Below are positions 1-9,389 of a stretch of 64,000 nt of DNA, in pieces. Origin of the DNA: Fusobacterium mortiferum ATCC 9817 (GTDB lineage Bacteria; Fusobacteriota; Fusobacteriia; Fusobacteriales; Fusobacteriaceae); contig NZ_GL987993.1 in assembly GCF_000158195.2 (NCBI RefSeq), positions 147,102-211,101 of the forward strand. The letters are read 5' to 3'. The notes beneath the pieces are model-generated. The model had not been told where the DNA came from. It ran no database searches and saw nothing but the letters and a program-made list of their open reading frames with translations. Within the stretch, counting starts at the first letter, position 1. Each line of letters opens with the position of its first letter. Made by a program: the position numbers and the translations under genes.

Positions 1-312
1 AGCAACTGTTTTTTTCAGCAAAAAAACAAAATGTAAAATTAAAGGTTAAATATAATTAAAATAATATATTGTATAAAACGGTTGTAATAAAAAAAGAAAG
101 CTTTATTCTAAAAGTAAAACTTAAATTATAGAAAAATAGTGATGTTAAACTATGTTGTACTTTTTATATCGAAATATAATTTAAAACGAACAATTTTATA
201 AAAAAATGACATAATTTTGACACAAGTGAAATAAAAAATATAAAATTAAATAAATTGAGCTTATTATGACAAGAAAGTGTGGTAAAATCTTTGGAAATTT
301 AAGGAGGTGTGT
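1..312 (+). promoter_or_regulatory. Non-coding lead-in with promoter for the acyltransferase gene
   Basis: No gene is visible in this AT-rich stretch. A sigma-70-type promoter can be read: -35 TTGACA at 217-222, a 16-base spacer, and -10 TATAAA at 239-244. A second TAAAAT at 283-288 preceded by TGTGG could act as an extended -10 closer to the gene. The ribosome binding site AAGGAGG lies at 301-307. Confidence 0.5.
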
Positions 313-1341
313 ATGTATCTAGATTATATTAACTATTTTAGAGGATTTGCTATATTGCTGGTTGTGTTAGGGCATTTTCTATATTTTCCAGAGAGTACAG
401 TAACAGAAAAATTGATAAAAGCAATTATCAAGGGAGGAACAAGTCCCTTTGTATTTATATCAGGTTTTCTATTTCATCATATATTCTATAGAAGAGGTTT
501 TGATTATAAAAAATTTATGAAAAATAAGTTAAAAAATGTATTGCTTCCTTATACTATAGTAGTTATTCCAGGGCTTATCTATGCAGTACATCAGCACCAG
601 TTAGATTTATTTATATATGAAAAAAATAAAATACTATATACATTACTTTATTATTTATCAGGGAATGCTCTTACTGCTACTTGGTATATTCCCTTTGCTA
701 TGTTATTATTTATAGCTTCACCTATATTTATCAAATTTATAGAGTTAGAAGATAGAAGACAGAGGATAATTATTTTTTTATTATTGATTATAAGCATGAT
801 AATTCAAAGACCTATTAGAGATCTTACAATAAATATTTTTCAAGCTTTTATATATTTCTCTCCATTTTATTGCCTAGGAATATATATATCTATGAATAAA
901 GAGAGAGCAAGAGATATACTAGAGAAAAATATATTATATCTTGGAATTTTATGGGGAATAACTTTAGCATTACAAGTAAGATATAATATTTTAGAAACTA
1001 TGCAGAAAAGTATTTTTGAAATAAAAGGAATAGATTTAGTAGCTCCAGAAAAATTTTTTATCTGCCTTTTCTTTTTAGGAGTTTTTATGAAATTGGAAAA
1101 AGTAGAGAATAGTTTAGGAAAGATGATAAAAAAATCTTTAAGTATATTAGCAGATTGTAGCTTTGGAATATTTTTTATACACAATTATTTTATCTTAATG
1201 TTTTGGGAGAGATACCATAATGGAATGGATATGTTAGAAAGTTTAGAATTAGGAATAGTTACTATTATACTATCTACAATAATAGTGTTGTTGTTTAAAA
1301 AGATTTTTGGCAAAAAGAGTAGAATATTAATTGGAAGCTGA
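313..1341 (+). CDS. Membrane acyltransferase, family 3 (OafA/YrhL type)
   Basis: This gene probably transfers an acyl (often acetyl) group onto a surface glycan at the inner membrane. The protein has about ten hydrophobic segments. Near its start it carries RGFAILLVVLGHF, the arginine/histidine signature of the acyltransferase-3 family; the length of about 342 residues is normal. I chose ATG 313, five bases after the AAGGAGG at 301-307. An upstream in-frame GTG at 307 overlaps that site and is unlikely. The gene stands alone with its own promoter and is followed by a hairpin at 1401-1430. Its place just ahead of the polysaccharide operon suggests it decorates that polymer. The acceptor cannot be told from sequence. 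Confidence 0.8.
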   Translation: MYLDYINYFRGFAILLVVLGHFLYFPESTVTEKLIKAIIKGGTSPFVFISGFLFHHIFYRRGFDYKKFMKNKLKNVLLPYTIVVIPGLIYAVHQHQLDLFIYEKNKILYTLLYYLSGNALTATWYIPFAMLLFIASPIFIKFIELEDRRQRIIIFLLLIISMIIQRPIRDLTINIFQAFIYFSPFYCLGIYISMNKERARDILEKNILYLGILWGITLALQVRYNILETMQKSIFEIKGIDLVAPEKFFICLFFLGVFMKLEKVENSLGKMIKKSLSILADCSFGIFFIHNYFILMFWERYHNGMDMLESLELGIVTIILSTIIVLLFKKIFGKKSRILIGS

Positions 1342-1400
1342 GGAAAAAATTTTTATTAAGGAGAAACTCTCTTTAGGAAATAATTTAGTTGTATAAGGGA

Positions 1401-1430
1401 AAGAGGATAGGGAGGTCTATCCTCTTTTAA
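1401..1430 (+). terminator. Rho-independent terminator after the acyltransferase
   Basis: AGAGGATAG and CTATCCTCT form a 9-bp stem around a short loop, followed by T-rich sequence. It closes the acyltransferase transcript. Confidence 0.75.
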
Positions 1431-1673
1431 TAATTATATTAAATAGCTAAGTTATCAGGTAGTACAATACTTTTAAATATATTTTCTCTAGAGATAATAT
1501 AATTATATCCTAAATATATAGAAATACCAAAAAAGAATAAAGAATTTATGGATAAAAAATATTGATAGAAATGAACAATTTTTAAATAAAATTAAAAAAT
1601 AATTTTTGTTCTATTGACATTATTAAGAAAAGTAGTAAAATATATAAGAACAAAAAATTTTTAGGAGAACATT
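1431..1673 (+). promoter_or_regulatory. Promoter of the main polysaccharide operon
   Basis: TTGACA at 1614-1619, a 16-base spacer and TAAAAT at 1636-1641 make a strong promoter about 30 bases upstream of the dehydratase gene. AGGAG lies just before ATG 1674. The remainder of this roughly 240-base stretch is AT-rich and I see no gene in it. Confidence 0.7.
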
Positions 1674-3815
1674 ATGAATATCAAGATTTTTTATTCGGCA
1701 CTACTCTTTATAACCTATCAGACAATGTTTATGATTACAGGATTTAGTATGAACACAGCAGCATATGGACTTTTTGTCTTGCTACTGTTTTTTTATCATT
1801 TGACAAATAATTTAGATTTTTCTAAAAAACCAAAGACACATTCTATTCTTGTAAATATTATGATATTTGTAATATTTCTCTTTTTCTATAAAGATATATC
1901 TATTTTTACAGCTTTCTTAGGATTTTCACTTATTCAGATGTTACTTTTTAAAGTTTTTAAAAGGGTATATGAGAGAAACAATAATCTTCCTGCATATAAC
2001 TGGATAAATAAGAGAAACTTTGTAAAGGTGTTTTTAGACTCATTGGGAATCATATTTGGTATTATTCTAGCCTTTATACTAAAATATGATTTTTTTGTCA
2101 TATATGAATTAAGAGCAGAATATATAGCTACTTATTTGGCTATATTTTTAATAGGGTATATATACATAAAAATGAGTGATAGAAGCTGGAGCTATACAAA
2201 TATATTTGATGTGCTAAACCTATTGGTACTAAATTTAGTAACAGCAGTGGCATTTGTAGTAATTATGTTAATAAATGAAGATAAGAGCTTTCCAATAACT
2301 ACAATAGTGATGGCATATATATTATCAGTGTCAATACAACTTTTATGTAGATATATCTTTAGATTAAAAAGATATTATGGAAAACATAAGAAAATTATTT
2401 CTAAACAGAAGAGAACAATAATATATGGAGCTGGAGAAGCTGGAGCTATGTTAGCAAGAGAGTATCTAGTAAATCCAAACTTTCCATATGATTTGATAGG
2501 CTTTATAGATGATGACTCTAAAAAGATAGGAACATCTATATACAATATTCCAGTACTAGGAAATAAGGAGAGCTTTGATAAGGTAATAAGAAATGAAAAG
2601 ATAGAGGAGATCCTTATAGCTATACCATCAATGAATGGTACAGAGCTAGGAAGAGTAGTGGATAGACTGCAAGGAATAGAGGGTATAAGTATAAAGACAG
2701 TACCTGGAATCTCAGAGATGATAGATAATAAGCCACTATCTAGTCAGATTAGAAGTGTAAGGATAGAGGACTTGTTAGGAAGAGATGAGATAGTAATAAA
2801 TGATGGAAGTATAAGAGGACTTATAGAAAATAAAGTAGTATTTGTAACAGGGGGAGCTGGAAGTATAGGTTCGGAGCTTTCAAGACAGATAGCTAAATTT
2901 AATCCTAAAAAATTAGTAACTATAGATGTAAATGAAAATGATATATATTTTCTAGAGCTAGAGTTAAAGAGAAGATATCCTAATTTAGATTTGGTATCTG
3001 AGATTTGTAATATAAGAGAGGAAGAAAAGGTAGACTTTCTATTTAATAAGTATAGACCAAATGTGGTATTCCATGCTGCTGCCCATAAGCATGTACCTTT
3101 AATGGAACATAATCCAGAGGAAGCTATAAAAAATAATATATTTGGAACTAAAAAGGTAGCAGAGTGTGCTGATAAATATGGAGTAGAGAGAATGGTACTT
3201 ATCTCTACAGATAAAGCAGTAAATCCTACAAACTTAATGGGAGCAAGTAAAAGAGCTTGTGAATTGGTTATTGAGCATATGAATAAGGTATCAAAAAATA
3301 CTAAGTTTATGGCTGTAAGATTTGGAAATGTACTGGGAAGTAATGGCTCTGTAATACCAATATTTAAAAAACTGATTGAGGAAGGAAAAAATCTAACACT
3401 AACTCATAGAGATATAACTAGATATTTTATGACTATACCAGAGGCAGCCCAACTTGTAATAGAGGCTGGAAGCTTAGGTAATGGTGGAGAGATATTTATA
3501 CTGGATATGGGTAAACCAGTGAGAATATATGATCTAGCTAAGAGGATGATAAAACTATCCAATGCCAATGTAGGTATAGACGTGGTAGGACTAAGACCAG
3601 GAGAGAAACTTTTTGAAGAGCTGCTATATGATGTAAATTCAGCAATAAAGACAGATAACAAAAAGATATTTATAACTAAGATAGAGGATGGAAATGTAGA
3701 TATTACTAAGTTCTTTACAAAACTTGAAGAGTGTACATATAACCCAAATGTAGAGCATATAAAAGAGGTAATGAAAGAGTTGGTAGTGTCATATAAAGAG
3801 GTTAAATATAACTAG
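1674..3815 (+). CDS. Membrane UDP-N-acetylglucosamine 4,6-dehydratase (CapD/WbpM/PglF type)
   Basis: This enzyme makes the 4-keto-6-deoxy sugar nucleotide that starts synthesis of di-N-acetylbacillosamine-like or related sugars. About 230 N-terminal residues contain four to five membrane segments. A first Rossmann domain starts near residue 252 (GAGEAGAM) and the catalytic SDR domain near residue 392 (GGAGSIGSE). The catalytic region STDKAVNPTNLMGASKR near residue 511 has Met in place of the usual Tyr (MxxxK), as in WbpM/FlaA1-type dehydratases. The length of 713 residues is slightly above the usual 600-650. It heads the operon, 13 bases before the initiating sugar transferase, fitting a PglF-PglC-PglE arrangement. 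Confidence 0.88.
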   Translation: MNIKIFYSALLFITYQTMFMITGFSMNTAAYGLFVLLLFFYHLTNNLDFSKKPKTHSILVNIMIFVIFLFFYKDISIFTAFLGFSLIQMLLFKVFKRVYERNNNLPAYNWINKRNFVKVFLDSLGIIFGIILAFILKYDFFVIYELRAEYIATYLAIFLIGYIYIKMSDRSWSYTNIFDVLNLLVLNLVTAVAFVVIMLINEDKSFPITTIVMAYILSVSIQLLCRYIFRLKRYYGKHKKIISKQKRTIIYGAGEAGAMLAREYLVNPNFPYDLIGFIDDDSKKIGTSIYNIPVLGNKESFDKVIRNEKIEEILIAIPSMNGTELGRVVDRLQGIEGISIKTVPGISEMIDNKPLSSQIRSVRIEDLLGRDEIVINDGSIRGLIENKVVFVTGGAGSIGSELSRQIAKFNPKKLVTIDVNENDIYFLELELKRRYPNLDLVSEICNIREEEKVDFLFNKYRPNVVFHAAAHKHVPLMEHNPEEAIKNNIFGTKKVAECADKYGVERMVLISTDKAVNPTNLMGASKRACELVIEHMNKVSKNTKFMAVRFGNVLGSNGSVIPIFKKLIEEGKNLTLTHRDITRYFMTIPEAAQLVIEAGSLGNGGEIFILDMGKPVRIYDLAKRMIKLSNANVGIDVVGLRPGEKLFEELLYDVNSAIKTDNKKIFITKIEDGNVDITKFFTKLEECTYNPNVEHIKEVMKELVVSYKEVKYN

Positions 3816-3828
3816 ATAGGAGAAAAGA

Positions 3829-4446
3829 ATGTTTTTAAAAAGATTATTTGATATAGTAGCTTCCTTTTGTGGAATAGTAATACTATTTCCTTTAATAGTT
3901 ATAGTTAGTATTTTGATAAAACTAACTTCTAAAGGACCAGTACTATTTAAGCAGGTAAGAGTTACTAAAAATGGAAGATTATTTAAAATATATAAGTTTA
4001 GAACTATGAGAGAGAATAGTGAGGGTAATAAACAGATAACTGTAGGGAATGACAGTAGAATAACTGGAGTTGGACATATTTTAAGAAAGACTAAATTAGA
4101 TGAGTTACCACAACTATTTAATGTTTTAAAAGGAGAGATGAGCTTAGTAGGACCGAGACCAGAAGTTCCTAAATATGTAGAGCTATATACAGAGGAGCAA
4201 AGAGAGATATTGAAAGTTTCAGCAGGAATTACAGACTATGCTTCAATATATTTTTCTAATGAAAGTGAACTTTTAGGAGAAGCAGAAAATCCAGAAGAGT
4301 TTTATATAAAAAAAATAATGCCATATAAGATAGAACTTAATAAAAAATATATAAAAGAGATAGGAATAGTAACAGATATAAAATTGATAATTTTAACTAT
4401 ATTAAAAATATTAGGGCTTGTTAAGTTAGAGCCGAAGGAACTATAA
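3829..4446 (+). CDS. Undecaprenyl-phosphate sugar-1-phosphate transferase (PglC/WcaJ family)
   Basis: This is the initiating phosphoglycosyltransferase that loads the first sugar-phosphate onto undecaprenyl phosphate at the cytoplasmic face of the inner membrane. At 205 residues it is the minimal, monotopic PglC-like form, with a single N-terminal hydrophobic segment at about residues 4-30. The family motifs are all present: FKQVRVTKNGRLFKIYKFRTM-type core (longer than shown elsewhere), the Asp-Glu catalytic dyad in KLDELPQLFNVLKGEMSLVG, and PRPE. Its position between the 4,6-dehydratase and the aminotransferase suggests the substrate is the UDP-diacetamido sugar made by the neighbours. Confidence 0.9.
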   Translation: MFLKRLFDIVASFCGIVILFPLIVIVSILIKLTSKGPVLFKQVRVTKNGRLFKIYKFRTMRENSEGNKQITVGNDSRITGVGHILRKTKLDELPQLFNVLKGEMSLVGPRPEVPKYVELYTEEQREILKVSAGITDYASIYFSNESELLGEAENPEEFYIKKIMPYKIELNKKYIKEIGIVTDIKLIILTILKILGLVKLEPKEL

Positions 4447-4457
4447 GGAGGATTAAT

Positions 4458-5666
4458 ATGGAGGAGAGAAGAATACAATTTTCACCACCAGATATTACAC
4501 AAAAGGAGATAGATGAAGTAGTAGATACTTTAAAATCTGGTTGGATAACTACAGGACCTAAGACAAAATTATTTGAAGAAGAGATAAGTAAATATTGTAA
4601 TTCAGAAAAAACTGTTTGTTTAAACTCAGCTACTGCTGCAATGGAATTAGTTTTAAGATTATTTGATGTTGGACCAGGAGATGAAGTTATTACATCAGCT
4701 TATACGTATACAGCATCAGCAAGTGTAATAGTACATTGCGGAGCTACTCCAGTATTAGTAGATGTAAAACCAGGAGAGTTTAATATTGATCCTAAGAAAA
4801 TAGAGAAAGCAATAACAGAAAAAACAAAGGTAATAATTCCAGTAGATATTGGGGGTATGCCAGCAGATTATGATGAGATTTTTGAAATAGTAGAAAGAAA
4901 TAAAGGTAAGTTCAATCCTAAAAAAGGAAGTTATCAAGAAAAATTAGGAAGAATATTAGTGTTAGCAGATGCTGCACACTCTTTTGGTGGAATGTATAAA
5001 GGTAAAAAAGTAGGAAGTGTAGCAGACTTTACTTCGTACTCGTTCCATGCTGTAAAAAATCTAACAACAGCAGAAGGTGGAGCTATTACTTGGAAAAAAA
5101 ATGAAGTTTTTAATAATGAACAAATATATAAAGAGTTTATGTTATTAGCTCTTCATGGACAGAATAAAGATGCACTATCAAAGATGAAAGCTGGAGCATG
5201 GAAATATGATATAGCTATGCCAGGATATAAATGTAATATGACAGATATAAATGCGGCTATTGGGCTTGCTCAATTAAGAAGATATGATAGTGAAATCCTA
5301 ACTAAAAAAGATTTAATCAATACTTGGTACAAAAAATATTTAGGAGATATTAAAGGAGTAATACTTCCAGAATTTAAAACAGAAGATAAAGTAAGCTCAA
5401 GACATATCTATGCTCTTAGATTAGAAGGAGCAACAGAAGAGAAAAGAAATGAGGTAATACAGAAATTAGCAGAAAAAGGAATAGCTACAAATGTACATTT
5501 CCAACCACTACCATTATTAACAGCTTATAAAAACTTGGGATTTAAAATAGAAGATTATCTAGAAGCATATGCTATGTATAGTACAGAGATATCATTACCA
5601 TTTCATGACTTTGTAAGTGAAGAGGATGTAATATATATAGCTAAGTGCTTGAAAGAGGTATTGTAG
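4458..5666 (+). CDS. DegT/DnrJ/EryC1/StrS-family sugar aminotransferase (PglE-like)
   Basis: A PLP-dependent aminotransferase expected to aminate the 4-keto sugar nucleotide produced by the dehydratase at 1674. It has the family length (402 residues), the ADAAHSFGG motif that contacts PLP, and the Schiff-base lysine in SFHAVKNLTTAEGG near residue 199. A good ribosome site (AAGGAGG) precedes ATG 4458. The next gene starts on its stop codon, so the two are translationally coupled. The exact amino sugar is not determined from sequence. Confidence 0.88.
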   Translation: MEERRIQFSPPDITQKEIDEVVDTLKSGWITTGPKTKLFEEEISKYCNSEKTVCLNSATAAMELVLRLFDVGPGDEVITSAYTYTASASVIVHCGATPVLVDVKPGEFNIDPKKIEKAITEKTKVIIPVDIGGMPADYDEIFEIVERNKGKFNPKKGSYQEKLGRILVLADAAHSFGGMYKGKKVGSVADFTSYSFHAVKNLTTAEGGAITWKKNEVFNNEQIYKEFMLLALHGQNKDALSKMKAGAWKYDIAMPGYKCNMTDINAAIGLAQLRRYDSEILTKKDLINTWYKKYLGDIKGVILPEFKTEDKVSSRHIYALRLEGATEEKRNEVIQKLAEKGIATNVHFQPLPLLTAYKNLGFKIEDYLEAYAMYSTEISLPFHDFVSEEDVIYIAKCLKEVL

Positions 5667-6289
5667 TGATAATTTATAGAAAAGTAAAAAAGGAAGATTT
5701 AAATCAAATAGCTAAAATTCATAAAGAAGCATTTCCAGATTATTTTTTAACAATTTTTGGTGAGGAGCTTTTATATGAGTTTTACAATCAATATTTTTTA
5801 AATAATAATATTTTTGTAGTGGCAGAAGAAAATAATAAAATAATAGGTTTTATTCTAGGAAATAATTCAGATATACCTAGGAAGAAATTTTTTAATGAGA
5901 ATTTTTATAGAATTTCTTTAAAGATGATATTTGAATTATTAAAACTAAATAAAAATTTATGGAATGGAATTTTTCAAAGAGTATTTTTTATAAAAGAAGC
6001 AATTATTTCAAAATTTAGAAAAAATATAAAAAGTGAAGAAAGAATTATTCAAAATAAAAAAAGTTATAGGCTACTGTCAATAGCAGTAAATCCTAAAATA
6101 AAAGGAAAAAATATTGCTGTTGAAATGGAAAAATATTTTTGTGAAGAATTATTAAAAGTAGGTATAGAAGAAGTAGGTTTATCAGTAAAAAAAGAAAATA
6201 TTCGAGCTATAAAATTTTATGAGAAGTGTGAATATTTAATAGAAAAAAATGAAAAAGAATTAATTTATTATATTAAAAATTTAAAATAA
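5666..6289 (+). CDS. GNAT-family N-acetyltransferase in the polysaccharide operon
   Basis: A GNAT-fold acetyltransferase. The N-terminal part has the typical first helix (IAKIHKEAFPDYF) and the core contains LLSIAVNPKIKGKNIAVEM, matching the acetyl-CoA pyrophosphate-binding loop. The C-terminus has the NIRAIKFYEK element. I prefer GTG 5666, which overlaps the preceding TAG and has AGAGG seven bases upstream; an in-frame GTG at 5645 lies inside the upstream gene. Context suggests it acetylates the 4-amino group made by the aminotransferase, the step done by the unrelated left-handed-helix enzyme PglD in Campylobacter. That assignment is inference. Confidence 0.75.
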   Translation: MIIYRKVKKEDLNQIAKIHKEAFPDYFLTIFGEELLYEFYNQYFLNNNIFVVAEENNKIIGFILGNNSDIPRKKFFNENFYRISLKMIFELLKLNKNLWNGIFQRVFFIKEAIISKFRKNIKSEERIIQNKKSYRLLSIAVNPKIKGKNIAVEMEKYFCEELLKVGIEEVGLSVKKENIRAIKFYEKCEYLIEKNEKELIYYIKNLK

Positions 6290-6298
6290 GGAAGAATT

Positions 6299-7072
6299 AT
6301 GGAAGAAAATAAGATAAGTATAATTACTCCTTTATATAATGGAGAGAAATATATAGAAGAAACAATTTTATCGGTTATTAAACAAACATATAATAATTGG
6401 GAAATGTTGATAGTGGATGATTGTTCAAGTGATAACAGTCCAAATATAGTAAAGAAATATGTTGAACAAGATAAAAGGATAAAGCATATAAGGTTGGAAA
6501 AAAATAGTGGGGCTGCAATTGCTAGAAATAAGGCAATAGAAATAGCTGAAGGAGAATATATAGCTTTTCTTGATAGTGATGATTTGTGGAAAAAAGAAAA
6601 ATTGGAAAAACAAATTAATTTTATGAAAGAAAATAACTATGCAATTAGCTTTACAGAGTATGAAGAAATAGACGAGGATGGAAGAAAATTAAATATATTA
6701 ATAAGAGTTCCTAAAAAACCAGTAACATATAGAAGTTATTTATTAACTAACCCTATAGGTTGCTTAACAGGAATGTATAGTGTAAAAAAATTAGGAAAAG
6801 TATATATGCCTAATTTAAGAAAAAGACAAGATACTGGTTTTTGGTTAAAAATTTTGAAATTAGATAAAGCATATTCTTTAAAAGAGAACTTAGCTATATA
6901 CAGGATAAATAGTAGTTCTTTATCCTTTAAAAAAACAGATTTATTCAAATATCATTGGTATTTATATAGAAAAATTGAAAAATTAACAATAGTTGAAAGT
7001 TTATTTTATATACTTACTACAATAATAACAAAAATATTTAAGTTAAAAGAAAAAAAAATAAGAGAAAACTAA
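6299..7072 (+). CDS. Family 2 glycosyltransferase
   Basis: A GT-A fold transferase adding a sugar to the growing lipid-linked repeat unit on the cytoplasmic face. The N-terminal nucleotide-binding half shows ISIITPLYNGEKYIEETI, the VDDCSSDNS motif and the metal-binding AFLDSDDLWKKEKL near residue 90. There is no membrane domain. At 257 residues it is a typical short capsule GT2. A mutated, internally deleted homologue lies 1.5 kb downstream (7809-8279), implying an old duplication or recombination event. Donor and acceptor are unknown. Confidence 0.85.
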   Translation: MEENKISIITPLYNGEKYIEETILSVIKQTYNNWEMLIVDDCSSDNSPNIVKKYVEQDKRIKHIRLEKNSGAAIARNKAIEIAEGEYIAFLDSDDLWKKEKLEKQINFMKENNYAISFTEYEEIDEDGRKLNILIRVPKKPVTYRSYLLTNPIGCLTGMYSVKKLGKVYMPNLRKRQDTGFWLKILKLDKAYSLKENLAIYRINSSSLSFKKTDLFKYHWYLYRKIEKLTIVESLFYILTTIITKIFKLKEKKIREN

Positions 7073-7074
7073 TT

Positions 7075-7741
7075 ATGAGAATAGGTATAGTAGGAACAGT
7101 ATATGTAGGTTTAGTTCAAGGTATAATAATAACAAAGTTTGGGCTAAATGTAATTTGTATAGATGTATCAGAAGAAAAGATAGAAAATTTAAGAGAGGGA
7201 ATAGTACCAATAGATGAACTAGAATTAAAAGAGATATTAGATATAGAGGATAGATTGAAAGCTAGAGGAATAGAATTTACTACTGATATAAAATATACAA
7301 TAGAAAATTCAGAAGTAATATTTATAGAAGTAGGAATACCATCAGCGTTTAGATGGATTAGCAGATTTATATTTTGTATTAGAAGTAGAAAAAAGAATAG
7401 GACAATATATGAATGAATACAAAGTAATAGTTGATAAATCTACAGTACCAGTAGGAAAAGGGAAAATTAGTAAGAGAAACTATACAAAAAGAGCTGGATT
7501 TTAGAAAGTTAAGTTATGAATTTGATATAGTATCAAATCCAGAGTTTTTAAGAGGGGGAAAAGCTGTAAGAGATTGCTTAAAATCAGATAGATAGGAATA
7601 GAGAGTGATACAGCAAAAGAGATAATGAAGAAAGTATATGATGTATTATTTATTAATGAAATTTCATTTGTACTTACAAAGATATGTAATATAACTAAGT
7701 ATAATAGAATAGATATAGACAATGTTTCTTATGGAGATTAC
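7075..7741 (+). pseudogene. Decayed UDP-glucose/UDP-sugar 6-dehydrogenase (second ugd-like copy)
   Basis: The reading frame opens with MRIGIVGTVYVGLV, where the NAD-binding glycine motif is already damaged (GTV for the usual GxGYVG). It runs to about 7350, then shifts frame. Recognisable UDP-sugar dehydrogenase pieces continue in other frames: VDKSTVPVG (near 7430), FDIVSNPEFLRGGKAV (near 7520-7570) and a weak INEI remnant near 7655. Stop codons and frame changes interrupt the whole 3' half, and the catalytic cysteine region is missing. An intact-looking ugd lies at 12337-13576. Sequence beyond about 7741 no longer matches. Confidence 0.8.
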
Positions 7742-7808
7742 TAGAGAATACAAAAAAAACTAGAGTATTAAAATAAGTGAGATAGTATTATTTGAGAAGG
7801 AATGTAGA

Positions 7809-8279
7809 TTAATATCAATAATGACTCACTTTATAATACTGGAAAATATATTTTTAGATAGTGATGATTTATGAAAAAAAGAGAAATTAAAAAGATGAAT
7901 TTCTTTTATGGAGAGATTAGGGTGTAATTTTTCATATACAAAGTATGAAAGAATATCGGAAAGTAGAGAAAAGCTAAATTTAATTTCTAAAATTCTAAAG
8001 ATTCTAAATTATAAACAGTTATTAAAAGTAAATCCGATAAGATGTTTAACATTTACTATATATGATATTAAAAAAATAGGAAAAATTTTAAAGATAGGAC
8101 AAGAATTTACTTTATGTTTAGAAGTGATGAAAAAAGTCAAAGAGGCAAGAGGACTAGAAGAAAATTTATCAGAATACAGATATAGAGAAATGTTATTGTC
8201 AAAGAATAAAAAGAAAAAATTATTTGTATGTGAGAAATATATAGAAAATACAATAATCAATCAATTTTTAAATCAATAA
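7809..8279 (+). pseudogene. Decayed family 2 glycosyltransferase, homologous to the gene at 6299
   Basis: From 7809 the translation reads LISIMT and, after a shift, LYNTGKYI, matching the start of the GT2 at 6299. It then jumps, after a deletion of about 70 codons, to FLDSDDL followed by TGA where the intact copy has TGG. From 7908 an open frame of 123 codons aligns with the C-terminal half of the 6299 protein (compare NPIRCLTFTIYDIKKIGKI with NPIGCLTGMYSVKKLGKV). The protein would lack its nucleotide-binding half, so it is very unlikely to be active. Confidence 0.75.
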
Positions 8280-8346
8280 TATATATTTTTTATAATATAA
8301 TTTACAGTAATTTTAATTTAAAAACGGGAAAAATAAAGGTGAAAAA

Positions 8347-9375
8347 ATGTATAAAATAGGAATATGTGGGCATTACGGCGGGGGAAAAAATTGCTTAGAT
8401 GGACAAACTATAAAAACTAAAATAATTACAAAAGAGTTGGAAAAAAAATATGAAATAAAAAAAGTAGATACATTTGATGGTAAAAAAAGGTTGCTGAGTA
8501 TATTAATTAGATTATTTATACTTATTAAAAGTTGTGAAAACATAATAATTTTACCTGCACACAATAGTTTAAAAATTTTTGTTCCTTTTTTGATATTTTT
8601 TAATATTTTTTTTAAAAGAAAACTACACTATATTGTAATTGGAGGATGGTTATCTAAGTATATTTTAAAAAGAAAATATTTAAAAAAATATTTGAAAAAA
8701 TTTCATTATATTTACGTTGAAACTTCTAAAATGAAAAGTAATTTGGAAAAGCAAGGTTTTAGGAATATAATTATACTTCCTAATTGTAAGGAATTGAAAA
8801 TCTTGCCTGAAAATGAATTAGTTTATAATTTAAAAAAACCATATAAATTATGTACTTTTTCAAGGGTGATGAAAGAAAAAGGTATAGAGAATGCTATAGA
8901 AGCAGTTAAATCAGTGAATGAACAAGAGAAAGAGATAATTTATATACTAGATATTTATGGGCAAATAGATAAAAATTATGAAGAAATATTTAAAAAAATA
9001 GAAAAAAATTTACCAAAATATATAAAGTATAAAGGAAGTATAAATTTTAGTAAAAGTGTAGAAGTATTAAAGAATTATAATATTTTATTATTTCCAACAT
9101 TATATTATACTGAAGGGGTTCCAGGAACTATAATAGATGCTTTTGCAGCTGGAGTTCCAATTATTTCAGCAAAATGGGAAAGTTTTGATGATGTCATTAA
9201 TGAAAAAGTTGGAATAGGATATGAGTTTAATAATATAGATGAATTGAAAAAATTATTAAGTGAAATCTCAAAAAAAATAGAAATGATAAATTCTATGAAA
9301 AAAGATTGCTTAGATGAGGCAGAAAAATATATTCCAAAAGTTATAATAAAAAAATTAGAAAAAAATTTTTATTAA
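8347..9375 (+). CDS. GT-B glycosyltransferase, family 4-like
   Basis: A retaining-type GT-B transferase for polysaccharide assembly. The N-terminal half begins KIGICGHYGGGKNCLDGQT, the glycine-rich donor-side loop. The C-terminal half contains YTEGVPGTIIDAFAAGVPII near residues 255-275, the E-x7-E-type nucleotide-sugar motif of GT4 enzymes. At 342 residues it is near normal length. It is the only intact gene between 7.07 and 10.07 kb; wreckage lies on both sides. A GGTGAAAA stretch precedes ATG 8347 but the ribosome site is weak. The sugar transferred is unknown. Confidence 0.82.
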   Translation: MYKIGICGHYGGGKNCLDGQTIKTKIITKELEKKYEIKKVDTFDGKKRLLSILIRLFILIKSCENIIILPAHNSLKIFVPFLIFFNIFFKRKLHYIVIGGWLSKYILKRKYLKKYLKKFHYIYVETSKMKSNLEKQGFRNIIILPNCKELKILPENELVYNLKKPYKLCTFSRVMKEKGIENAIEAVKSVNEQEKEIIYILDIYGQIDKNYEEIFKKIEKNLPKYIKYKGSINFSKSVEVLKNYNILLFPTLYYTEGVPGTIIDAFAAGVPIISAKWESFDDVINEKVGIGYEFNNIDELKKLLSEISKKIEMINSMKKDCLDEAEKYIPKVIIKKLEKNFY

Positions 9376-9389
9376 TTAATGATAAGGAG

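Noticed and set aside
307..312. GTG 307 as start of the acyltransferase.
   Set aside because: It overlaps the AAGGAGG ribosome site, and ATG 313 is ideally placed.
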